Shown piece after piece: positions 55,147 to 62,851 of a DNA stretch of 64,000 nucleotides; within the stretch, counting starts at the first letter, position 1, and every line of letters begins with the position of its first letter. The position numbers and the translations under genes are program-made. The DNA lies in NCBI GenBank assembly GCA_040386335.1, contig JAZKFT010000025.1:62001-126000 (forward strand), in the 5' to 3' direction. Source of the DNA: JAZKFT01 sp040386335 (GTDB lineage Bacteria; Bacteroidota; Bacteroidia; Chitinophagales; Chitinophagaceae). The notes under the pieces are model-generated. The model worked only from the letters and a program-made list of their open reading frames with translations. It was not told the origin of the DNA and searched no databases.

Positions 55147-55180
55147 TCATAAAAAACGGCGCTGCAAATGCAACACCGTT
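55147..55180 (-). terminator. Terminator of the second fibre-like protein
   Basis: AACGG and CCGTT (with inner TGCA/TGCA pairing) form a hairpin followed by a short T run on the minus strand, the counterpart of the one at 53208. It lies 28 bases past the stop at 55208. Confidence 0.6.
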
Positions 55181-55207
55181 TACGCAAAAATGAACACTGT
55201 ATGAAAC

Positions 55208-56950
55208 CTATTTTTTAGGCTGCAGTATCTGCACCTGTTGTTTTAGTTGTTCTATTTCTTTATTGGCTTCTGCTTTAAAATTGTTCAGTTCTTTTTTGGC
55301 ATCTATCAGATATAAAGTCAATTCTTCTATTTTCTCCATCATTCTTTTTTGCATATCGCCAAGGGCTATTCCTTCTTTTTCCACCACTGCTGCTGCAGGG
55401 ATATTGGGCAGATGTTTGTTTACTTTTATAAATGCTTCCGTTTCTTCCAGCGACCTCAATTTATAGTCGTCGGCAAATACGTAGTCGGGCCAGGAGCCAA
55501 CGGCTACTACATTAAAATCGGTGGCAGCTACTTTTCCTTTTACGGCCAGTTTATAAGGGCCATTAAGGGTTGGCCCAATTTTGCCACCGATGGTTACATA
55601 GCCGACACTGTCTACCCAAAGCTTATCGCTACCGTTAGTCCGTACAACAAAACGGCCTTTATCGTTGTTGGCAAAGGTTCCTATTTTCATATCATCCCCC
55701 AATAGCTGAATGAAACCCTTATCTCTATCTGCCCCACTCATCTGCCTGAAGTGAACAATGGGGTCGCCGCCTTCCATAATCGCGGTAATGACATTATCCC
55801 ATATGATCTCGGCAACATGTAACGGGGCCTCCGGGTCTTTTGTACCTACACCCAGGTATCCGCCATTGCCATATTCACCGATACCTAATGAGGCAACGCC
55901 AAAGACGGGGTCACTTCTCTTAAGTTCCATTAGCCCGCTGGGACTGAGGCCCCATTTGAAAACATCCTCCTTTTGAATAAACCGCAACTCATCAGTCTCC
56001 GCCAGAATTTTGGCGTATTCATTGGGCGTATTACCTGCCTTTTGCATGAAAGTCAATTCCGGTCCTGTGTACCCTGTAGGAGACTCCAGCGTTAGGACAT
56101 TGTTTTCACTTCCTTTAATATGTACCCTCGAATTGTCGTAGGTACCACTAAAGGTTGCGGCATCAACACCAAAGGATGAATTGCCATTCGCATCTACAAA
56201 CATGGAAGGTCCCGTGTTATAAGATTGCAGTATCACCTTTCCTGCAAAATTCTGACCATTAGGTCTTAGTACCAAATTATTACCTTCCTGTTTAATATAA
56301 CTTTTATTCAACCCTGATTTTTTAAACTGGATCACCGGGTCCTGGTCATCGTTGATGATAACGGTAGTATCCGTTGCATTCCGGGTAGCATCTACTTCAA
56401 GAAAAGCAGAAGGGTTAAGGATCCCAAGACCAATCTTACCGGTGTCGGTAACCAATGCCTGCCCCACTTTTGAACTAAAATAACCGCCCCTGCCGAAATT
56501 GCTGGTTCCTTTTATAGCAAAGCTGCCTGCGGCGGTAGAAAAACCATGTACACCTGCACCTGCGCCAACGTTGGAGGCCCCGTAAATGCCCGTTCCGCCG
56601 CTACCAAGATTGGAAAGGCTTAAAACCGGGGCACCGGCCAGGTTAAATAGTCCTGTATAAGGTAATTCAAAATTATCGCTGCTACCGCTAAGCTTGATCC
56701 AACTACCCTGGCGGCGCAGGTAGGTAGCCTGCTCATCGGTTACGTATAGTGTGAGGCCTTCCGCAGGACTTGCAATGTCCAGCATATCCTGCTTGCGCAT
56801 ACGTGGCAGCAGTAAACCCCGGGTGCTTCCACCATCCAATTCGAGTACGGCTGATGAATGTGGAGCGACGGGATTACCACCAATTTTTACCTGGGCATTA
56901 ATAGCCGCGACACCCGAAAAAAGAAAACCGATGAAGAGTAAATGTTTCAT
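55208..56950 (-). CDS. Secreted tail-fibre-like surface protein B
   Basis: A 580-residue paralogue of protein A. The signal peptide is MKHLLFIGFLFSGVAAINAQ. The first 75 and last 115 residues are nearly the same as in A, while the middle (about 90-440) is divergent, with a YLGVGTKDPEAPLHVAEI unit and several VDANGNSSFGVD/VHIKGSEN repeats in both. The last part has a longer coiled coil (KKELNNFKAEANKEIEQLKQQ). Near-identical ends with a variable centre suggest repeated recombination between the two genes. Confidence 0.75.
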   Translation of the reverse strand: MKHLLFIGFLFSGVAAINAQVKIGGNPVAPHSSAVLELDGGSTRGLLLPRMRKQDMLDIASPAEGLTLYVTDEQATYLRRQGSWIKLSGSSDNFELPYTGLFNLAGAPVLSLSNLGSGGTGIYGASNVGAGAGVHGFSTAAGSFAIKGTSNFGRGGYFSSKVGQALVTDTGKIGLGILNPSAFLEVDATRNATDTTVIINDDQDPVIQFKKSGLNKSYIKQEGNNLVLRPNGQNFAGKVILQSYNTGPSMFVDANGNSSFGVDAATFSGTYDNSRVHIKGSENNVLTLESPTGYTGPELTFMQKAGNTPNEYAKILAETDELRFIQKEDVFKWGLSPSGLMELKRSDPVFGVASLGIGEYGNGGYLGVGTKDPEAPLHVAEIIWDNVITAIMEGGDPIVHFRQMSGADRDKGFIQLLGDDMKIGTFANNDKGRFVVRTNGSDKLWVDSVGYVTIGGKIGPTLNGPYKLAVKGKVAATDFNVVAVGSWPDYVFADDYKLRSLEETEAFIKVNKHLPNIPAAAVVEKEGIALGDMQKRMMEKIEELTLYLIDAKKELNNFKAEANKEIEQLKQQVQILQPKK

Positions 56951-57029
56951 AACAGCGTGTTTTTTTTGTTAGTATTTATTATTTGCGTACGCTAAGAAAC
57001 TAACAGAAAAAGCAATAAAAGAATGTAAT

Positions 57030-57058
57030 GATGCAATGGTAATTGGATGAGGGAGTGG
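57030..57058 (-). promoter_or_regulatory. Shared 29-bp regulon element, copy 3 (protein B)
   Basis: CCACTCCCT and CCATTGCAT lie 19 bp apart; 80 bases before the start, with the TAGTTTCT box near 57003-56996 at the same relative place as in copy 2. Confidence 0.7.
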
Positions 57059-57154
57059 CGGGGTCGTTGATTAGTTTCTTAGTTGATTAGTTCACTGGTT
57101 GATTAGTAGATTGCTAGAGAAATAATACGCTATATTATCAGGCGGTTCTTTCAA

Positions 57155-57195
57155 ACGAAAATGCCACCCATTGATATTCAACGGATGGTATTTTC
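57155..57195 (-). terminator. Hairpin terminator after secreted protein C
   Basis: On the minus strand AAAATACCATCC and GGGTGGCATTTT pair with one mismatch and one G-U around a 13-base loop, ending in TTTT, 46 bases past the stop at 57242. Confidence 0.5.
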
Positions 57196-57241
57196 GGAAA
57201 GGCGTTTATACCTTGCCTACGTCAGAAGGCAGCTGGCAATA

Positions 57242-58366
57242 TTAATTCTCAATTACAACATAGTTGTAAGTGTAAGAAGTTTGCTGTAGTGGTGCAATGG
57301 TGAAATATATCTTGAATGAACTTTGGGTTGAAGCTACATAAAATGACCTGGAAGCTCCGTTCAAACTTGCAGCAGTCACCACCACCACGGGAGCTTTTGA
57401 AAACGTTTTATTGAAAGTAATGGTAGCCTGCTCACCATTACTGGTACCTACATTGGTATTAATGGTAAATGTGCCTGCTACATCTGAGCTGAACTCATCA
57501 ACCGTTCCGTCTGATAACGTACCGGCACCAATGCTGGTGACAATCGTGGGCCTGGTTGTTTGCTTTGACTGCAGGTGGCCGTTGTTTATAGATAAGATGG
57601 AGTTGGTTGAGGACGTCTCGCTCCCCAAGGTCACCCTGCCACCACCCTGCGGCACCACTAACGCATAACTGTTGGTTCCACCATAACTATTAAAATAACC
57701 GGCTATATTAGTGCTTGATAAACCTGTGTTGTAAACAATGGAAGAAATGCCCTGTGAAGTATGAAATGCATTTTCGTTTGCGCCAGATTTTGAAATGCTT
57801 AACCCGGTTGTTGTGAAGCCGGAGGCACCATCAGTTGATGTAACTCCTAAGCTAAGCAAATTAGATTTTGTGAGGGAATTAGAAGACAGCCGAAATGCAT
57901 TATAATCAGTAACACCATTAAAAGTGAATGTTGTAGCAAAAGCACCGTGGTCTATCTGGTTGTTAGTTGTCGGGTTTTGCAGCCCATCCCAACGAACAGT
58001 GTTTTCACTTGCAAGAAGCTTCCAATCGGGCACAAGTGTAGAACTTGTATTGTAGTAGAATCCCGGGGCAGTTCCAAATGACTGATATACCAACAAACCC
58101 GGTGCTACCTGCGGTAATGGATTCATTGCCTCCCGTTCCACCTGGGTAACCCTTGGCACCAGCAAACCTTTCTTTTGCCCTGCAAGACCTGCTACACTTA
58201 TATCAAAAGCCGCAGAAGCATTGGGCGCCGAACCGTTAAAACTAATTCCTGCATTCTGTGCATTTACTTTGTTTAGGCCGATGCCGCAAATACAGGATAT
58301 CGCGATAATTATTAAAGTTGAATTGATAGCCCTGCAGGTAGCAATCCTGGCATTCAGATGTTTCAT
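57242..58366 (-). CDS. Secreted surface protein C with repeat-rich stem
   Basis: From ATG 58366 the protein has 374 residues; an in-frame ATG at 58375 is also possible. A long signal peptide ends LNKVNAQ. It has the same start module as A and B (NASAAFDISVAGLAGQKKGLLVPRV), then Ser/Thr/Asn-rich sequence, and a different C-terminal beta domain (about 270-374: ATITFNKTFSKAPVVVVTAA, YTYNYVVIEN), typical of a small receptor-tip fold. Binding target unknown. Confidence 0.6.
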   Translation of the reverse strand: MKHLNARIATCRAINSTLIIIAISCICGIGLNKVNAQNAGISFNGSAPNASAAFDISVAGLAGQKKGLLVPRVTQVEREAMNPLPQVAPGLLVYQSFGTAPGFYYNTSSTLVPDWKLLASENTVRWDGLQNPTTNNQIDHGAFATTFTFNGVTDYNAFRLSSNSLTKSNLLSLGVTSTDGASGFTTTGLSISKSGANENAFHTSQGISSIVYNTGLSSTNIAGYFNSYGGTNSYALVVPQGGGRVTLGSETSSTNSILSINNGHLQSKQTTRPTIVTSIGAGTLSDGTVDEFSSDVAGTFTINTNVGTSNGEQATITFNKTFSKAPVVVVTAASLNGASRSFYVASTQSSFKIYFTIAPLQQTSYTYNYVVIEN

Positions 58367-58422
58367 AATTTTCATTTATAACACGAAGAAACATCACCAG
58401 GAAACGGGACCTGCATAGCATT

Positions 58423-58451
58423 TAGAAAACGGTAAAATGGTGAGGGAATGG
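58423..58451 (-). promoter_or_regulatory. Shared 29-bp regulon element, copy 4 (protein C)
   Basis: CCATTCCCT and CCGTTTTCT lie 19 bp apart with CTCA and ATTTTA between; 57 bases before the ATG at 58366. Confidence 0.6.
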
Positions 58452-58524
58452 CTCGCAGTTAACTGGTTGACCAGTTGATTGGTATTTAATAACCAATGAA
58501 CTAATCAACTAATCAACTAGTTGC

Positions 58525-59262
58525 CTAACGGTTAAACAAGGCATTCACCACTTCATCCTTTCTGCGGCGGCTTACTTCGAGAACGGTACTGTCTTTTAGC
58601 ACCACGGCCGTCCTGGAAGCCGAGAATCTCTCAATGAATTGCATATTCGCCAACAGCGATTTATGTATCCGCAAAAAGCCATGGGAGCAAAGGATGTTCT
58701 CAAATTCTTTCAGCGTTTTGCCGCAAACAATTTTACGGTCACGGGTAAGAAAAAAATGTGTGTAGTTGTTACGGCCTTCGCAATATATAATCTCGGCCGG
58801 GGGTATAAAGAAGCTTCCCTCCGCATTGGAAATGATCAGTTTGAAATCTTCTTCAGGCTGTTGCAGGTGGTGCTGTAATTGTTCCACTTGCTGCATTTGT
58901 GTAGGCTGGGCCTGCAATTTAGCTTTGGCAATGGCAGCCACCAGTTCATCCGCATCTATCGGCTTTAGCAAATAATCCAGGGCACTAAACTTGATCGCTT
59001 TAATGGCATACTGGTCGTAAGCCGTGGTAAAAATGATATTAAAATTAATATCAGTCATTTGCTGCAGGGTATCAAATGCGTTCATTCCCGGCATTTCTAT
59101 ATCCATAAACACAATCTCAGGCTCATGCTGTTTAATAGCTTCGAGTGCTATATAGCCATCCTCACATTCCTGCAACACTTCTATTTCCGGGCAATGCATC
59201 TCCAACAGGATACGAAGTACTTCCCGGCAGTGCAATTCATCATCAACAATTATAGCTTTCAT
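58525..59262 (-). CDS. LytTR-family response regulator of the surface-protein regulon
   Basis: A 245-residue regulator. Receiver with Asp7-Asp8, phosphoacceptor Asp54 (IVFMDIEM) and Lys of DYLLKPID. The LytTR domain (about 135-245) has IIYCEGRNNYTHFFL, FENILCSHGFLRIHKSLLAN and EVSRRRKDEVVNAL. It lies 91 bases downstream of the sensor kinase gene in the same direction; the gap holds simple repeats and no obvious terminator, so co-transcription is likely. Confidence 0.9.
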   Translation of the reverse strand: MKAIIVDDELHCREVLRILLEMHCPEIEVLQECEDGYIALEAIKQHEPEIVFMDIEMPGMNAFDTLQQMTDINFNIIFTTAYDQYAIKAIKFSALDYLLKPIDADELVAAIAKAKLQAQPTQMQQVEQLQHHLQQPEEDFKLIISNAEGSFFIPPAEIIYCEGRNNYTHFFLTRDRKIVCGKTLKEFENILCSHGFLRIHKSLLANMQFIERFSASRTAVVLKDSTVLEVSRRRKDEVVNALFNR

Positions 59263-59280
59263 AGTTAGAGGTTTAAAATC

Positions 59281-59349
59281 AGGGTTTAGGGTTTAGGGTT
59301 TAGGGTTGCAAAAAGCGTTCAGCGTAAAGCGTTCAGCGCAAAGCGTTTC
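59281..59349. repeat. (AGGGTTT)n and AAAGCGTTCAGCG tandem repeats
   Basis: Nearly four units of AGGGTTT (59281-59307) are followed by two full and one partial copy of a 14-bp unit AAAGCGTTCAGCGT (59312-59349). The first is a simple heptamer resembling a plant telomere by chance. The second resembles the AACGCTTAACGC motif inside hutU. Confidence 0.85.
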
Positions 59350-59353
59350 CCAT

Positions 59354-62300
59354 TTATTTTCTATCAACAATTTTATCGAGCGTAAGCATCACTTCTGTAC
59401 CCATGGAATTACCTGTCTCGTCCACAAGATCTTTTACAGCAGCTTTTGCATTAATATGATAGGTTTCATTTACGATGCTCATCCTTTCAGCGGTTATCTT
59501 CATGCCGTAGCTTTTTTGTTGCAGGGCGGACTTGCTTTTGAGTGCACCCGCTGCAGCCCTTCCTACACCATTGTCTTTTATTTGTATCGCAAGCGTACCA
59601 TTATGCTGAGTGAGATTCACCGCCAGGAACCCACCTTGCTCTTTACGATACATTAAACCATGCCAGATGGCATTTTCTATATAGGGCTGAATCAGCATGG
59701 GTGGCAGTAATATATTCTCAGCGTCTATAGCACTATCCGTATTAATACTGAATTCAAATGAATGATTAAAACGTAAGGCTTCCAGCTGAATGTATAATTC
59801 TATTAGTTTCAATTCATTTTCCAGCGATACCCATTCGTTCCGGCTGTTGTCGAGGATCAGCCTCATTAAGCGACTGAATTTGGTAAGATATCCGGATGCA
59901 TTTTGCCGGTCGTTTTTTAGGATAAAACTGTTGATGCTGTTAAGGCTGTTGAAGAGAAAATGGGGGTTCATCTGGGTCCTTAGCAAGTTCATCCGCACCT
60001 GTGCTATTTTACTTTCAAAATCCCGCTTGATGGCCTCTTCGCGCCTTACTTTTTTTACCCTGAACAGGAAAAAACATAAAATGGCGGCCGCCAACAACAA
60101 CAACATGAGGAAAATAAAGAACCATGTTTTCCAAAATGCCTTACTAATCTTAAAACGGACCGGCTCTGGAGTAGCATACCAATCTTTACCGTTGATAGAC
60201 GCTTCCACTATAAATGTATAACTGCCTGCAGGCAAGTTCGTATAGCGGGCTATACGTTGATTACCGGCGTATACAAAGCTGGTGTCGAAACCCTTAAGAT
60301 TGTAGCGGTACTGGATAGAAGTACCCAATCTGAAATCTACCGCCAGGTAAGAAAACGAGATGTTATTTTGATAATACTCAAAGGAATGTTCCACCTGCTT
60401 AGGCATACTGATGAGCGAATCCTTTAACTCCATCGCAGTTACAAAAACGCCAAGTGGTTTCTTATCAGACTTTATCTTATCGGGATAGAAATAATTAAAG
60501 CCTTCTGAACTTGTTAGAAAAACCTCACCATCGGCGGCCAGGTAGAAATTACATAGCGTGTGGTTGCTTTGTTCCATGCCGTCCCTGGCATCAAAGCTTT
60601 GCAGGAGGCCTGTTTTGGGTTCATACCTGGCTGCGCCAATGTTCCCCAGAATCCACATCATGCCGCTTTTATCACAGAGAAGGCCCACTATGTTGTTACT
60701 GGCCAGACCATCTTTTTTTCCCAATATTTTCTGGACAGATAAACTGGCTGGTGAAATAATATAAAGCCCTTCCAAACCGCCGGCATATACCATCCCGGTA
60801 CTGTCAGTTGCCAATACCTGCACCTGCCTGATTAAAAATCCACCTGCTATTTTAATCGGGTGTAAACTATCTGCCAGCCGGTCATAATAAAAAAGACCAT
60901 CGCTTTGCGCCAGCCACCAATTGTTTTTTTTATCAGCCAGTGCATAAAAGGTTTGCTTTCTTGCAATTGGCTTCAACTTTGGATGGTTAAAAAAAGTCTG
61001 CATTTTTTTGGCGACCGGGTCAAAAAAGGCAAAACCGGCGTTGGTGCATATAATAAAATTTTCATCCCGGTCTTTGGTTATTGAATGAACATCAACATTT
61101 GGCAGTGAATGTTCTTCATCGGCCGTGTCCGGGCGATATTGTTCATAGTGGCCGTCTGGCATTAACAATCCCATACCGCCTCCGAAAGTACCGACCCATT
61201 TCCTGTCCAGCTTATCGGTAACTACGGTGCGGACAGTTTTAAATTTTTGAGGCCCTCTTTTTAAATCATAGAAGGGATAGTACACACTGGTATTTGTTTG
61301 CCGGTCCCAAAGTGCGAGGTGTGTATTGGTACCTATCCAGAAGTTTTTTTTCCGGTCCTGCACCATAGAAGTAAAACCTGCATCATATTTTTCACCGGCC
61401 TTATTGATAAGGTATTTTTGTCCATTAAACTGTGTTGTATGTAGCGGCGTGTAGGAAATACCCCTGCTTGCTACGAACATAGTACCGGTTCGGGAAATAT
61501 ATAAGCGCCGGCAGCCATTTGCTTTAAGCGAGGATGGGTTAGAAGGATCGTGGTCCAGTACCTGTATATTCCGTTTTGCAAGGTCCAGGATGCAAACTCC
61601 ATAGTATCGGCTCGCCATGGCAAATTTCTGATTGCCAATCGGCTCAATAGACCCAGGGTATCCTACCATGGCCTCACTATTGGAGGCAGGCCAGTTGTTC
61701 ACGCCTTCCATATTACCGTTGCGAACGTTTACAAGCCAAACAGTATCCCTCGCAAAACTGCCAGCGAGAATGGTACTATCATTCACCTTGGCGGCACACC
61801 ATACATACAGAACCGGAAGTTCTTTTATTAATGCCTGTTGTTTCACATTTACCAATAGCAATTTATCCCTGAAACCCATCAGCCATTCGTCGCCCTTAAA
61901 ATGTTGAAAACAATATAAAGTCTTGTATTGCTTGTAATACTTTTCCAATCCATCCAGTTTTACAACCTGCCGGTCTTTCTTTACCAGGTAACAATTGTTG
62001 CGGCTTGCAATCAGCAGTGTACTATCGTCTGCCTGGCTAAAGAACGGGGCATCACTAAAGGGAATAGCACCAGACTCCAGCCGCCGGAAACGGCTGTCGT
62101 TCTCATCTTTATACCTGATGCCGGATGGTGTAGCAATCCAGATCGTTCCCCGCTTATCACAATAAATCTGCTGCACATTATGCGTGTTTGCGAGGGCACT
62201 GTCTGGCGGCGTGAAACTGCTAAGTTGATACCCATCAAAAATACTAATGCCTTCATCTGAGCCTATCCAAAGGCGGCCCTGGCGGTCTTCAGTGAATACC

Positions 62301-62419
62301 AGGCGCAAATCGCTATGTAAACCTTCGGCTGTGGTGAGGTGCCTGAAGGCATAAGACTGGGCATAACCAACATAATATGCGGCGGCAATACAAAAAAATA
62401 TGAGCCCTCTTTTTATCAA
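59354..62419 (-). CDS. Hybrid beta-propeller sensor histidine kinase (LytS type)
   Basis: A 1021-residue membrane sensor. After a signal peptide (FFCIAAAYYVGYAQ) come two-propeller-type repeats (FTEDRQGRLWIGSDEGISIFDG, DKRGTIWIATPSGI, DKKNNWWLAQSDGLFYYD), a Y_Y_Y domain near 680-745 (YRYNLKGFDTSFVYAG, YTFIVEASINGKDWYA), one membrane helix (about 760-785) and a LytS kinase core: His in LRTQMNPHFLFNSLNSINS and the ATP-binding PYIENAIWHGL and NGVGRAAA. The large periplasmic part should bind an extracellular ligand, perhaps a polysaccharide or peptide. LytTR partner at 58525. Confidence 0.9.
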   Translation of the reverse strand: MIKRGLIFFCIAAAYYVGYAQSYAFRHLTTAEGLHSDLRLVFTEDRQGRLWIGSDEGISIFDGYQLSSFTPPDSALANTHNVQQIYCDKRGTIWIATPSGIRYKDENDSRFRRLESGAIPFSDAPFFSQADDSTLLIASRNNCYLVKKDRQVVKLDGLEKYYKQYKTLYCFQHFKGDEWLMGFRDKLLLVNVKQQALIKELPVLYVWCAAKVNDSTILAGSFARDTVWLVNVRNGNMEGVNNWPASNSEAMVGYPGSIEPIGNQKFAMASRYYGVCILDLAKRNIQVLDHDPSNPSSLKANGCRRLYISRTGTMFVASRGISYTPLHTTQFNGQKYLINKAGEKYDAGFTSMVQDRKKNFWIGTNTHLALWDRQTNTSVYYPFYDLKRGPQKFKTVRTVVTDKLDRKWVGTFGGGMGLLMPDGHYEQYRPDTADEEHSLPNVDVHSITKDRDENFIICTNAGFAFFDPVAKKMQTFFNHPKLKPIARKQTFYALADKKNNWWLAQSDGLFYYDRLADSLHPIKIAGGFLIRQVQVLATDSTGMVYAGGLEGLYIISPASLSVQKILGKKDGLASNNIVGLLCDKSGMMWILGNIGAARYEPKTGLLQSFDARDGMEQSNHTLCNFYLAADGEVFLTSSEGFNYFYPDKIKSDKKPLGVFVTAMELKDSLISMPKQVEHSFEYYQNNISFSYLAVDFRLGTSIQYRYNLKGFDTSFVYAGNQRIARYTNLPAGSYTFIVEASINGKDWYATPEPVRFKISKAFWKTWFFIFLMLLLLAAAILCFFLFRVKKVRREEAIKRDFESKIAQVRMNLLRTQMNPHFLFNSLNSINSFILKNDRQNASGYLTKFSRLMRLILDNSRNEWVSLENELKLIELYIQLEALRFNHSFEFSINTDSAIDAENILLPPMLIQPYIENAIWHGLMYRKEQGGFLAVNLTQHNGTLAIQIKDNGVGRAAAGALKSKSALQQKSYGMKITAERMSIVNETYHINAKAAVKDLVDETGNSMGTEVMLTLDKIVDRK

Positions 62420-62476
62420 GATATGTAGTGTTTCAGATTAAAATTAACCGTTGCGGCCTGAAAATACCACTTCATT

Positions 62477-62505
62477 GATGGAACGGCGAATAGATGAGAA
62501 AGTGG
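62477..62505 (-). promoter_or_regulatory. Shared 29-bp regulon element, copy 5 (sensor kinase)
   Basis: CCACTTTCT and CCGTTCCAT lie 19 bp apart with CTCA and ATTCG between; 58 bases before the sensor start. Its presence suggests autoregulation. Confidence 0.6.
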
Positions 62506-62565
62506 TAAACACACAAAAACCCGGAAAACTTATGCTATACCAGGGTTTGCTCACTAAAAACGGAG

Positions 62566-62823
62566 CTATACTACCTGGAAAATTAAGCGTAGAGGGCCCG
62601 TGTCTGCTACAAAGCGATACCCAATATCGCTCTTCAACATGCTTTCATGGGTTTCAGAATACCCGGGCCCTATGAATGTTGGCTTCGTATGTCCGACTAA
62701 AATCTGCGGGTTCCTGCATGACAACACACATGGGCAGGTCGGAAGCTCGCCTGAGATGCTGATGATCGAAGACTCATGGCGGAAGGAAATGCTACCGCTT
62801 TCCTGAATTGATAGCGGTAGCAT
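62566..62823 (-). other. Possible gene remnant or small hypothetical frame
   Basis: An 85-codon frame ends MLKSDIGYRFVADTGP and continues to FQVV. The IGYRFV ending vaguely resembles the last strand of formylglycine-generating-enzyme-like domains, but nothing upstream supports a full gene. It overlaps the hairpin at 62789-62825. It could equally be chance. Confidence 0.2.
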
Positions 62824-62825
62824 TA
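62789..62825 (-). terminator. Hairpin after the C-terminal T9SS gene
   Basis: AATGCTACCGCT (62789-62800) and AGCGGTAGCATT (62814-62825) form a perfect 12-bp stem with a 13-base loop, 26 bases past the stop of the gene at 62852. A U run is lacking on the minus strand. Confidence 0.5.
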
Positions 62826-62851
62826 GTGCATTTACTTAAAACGCAATGCGC

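Noticed and set aside
53265..56950. Prophage tail module
   Set aside because: The proteins have bacterial signal peptides and no phage assembly, portal, capsid or lysis genes lie nearby.
59281..59307. Plant-type telomere sequence
   Set aside because: It is a short simple repeat inside a gene cluster with no end-of-chromosome context.
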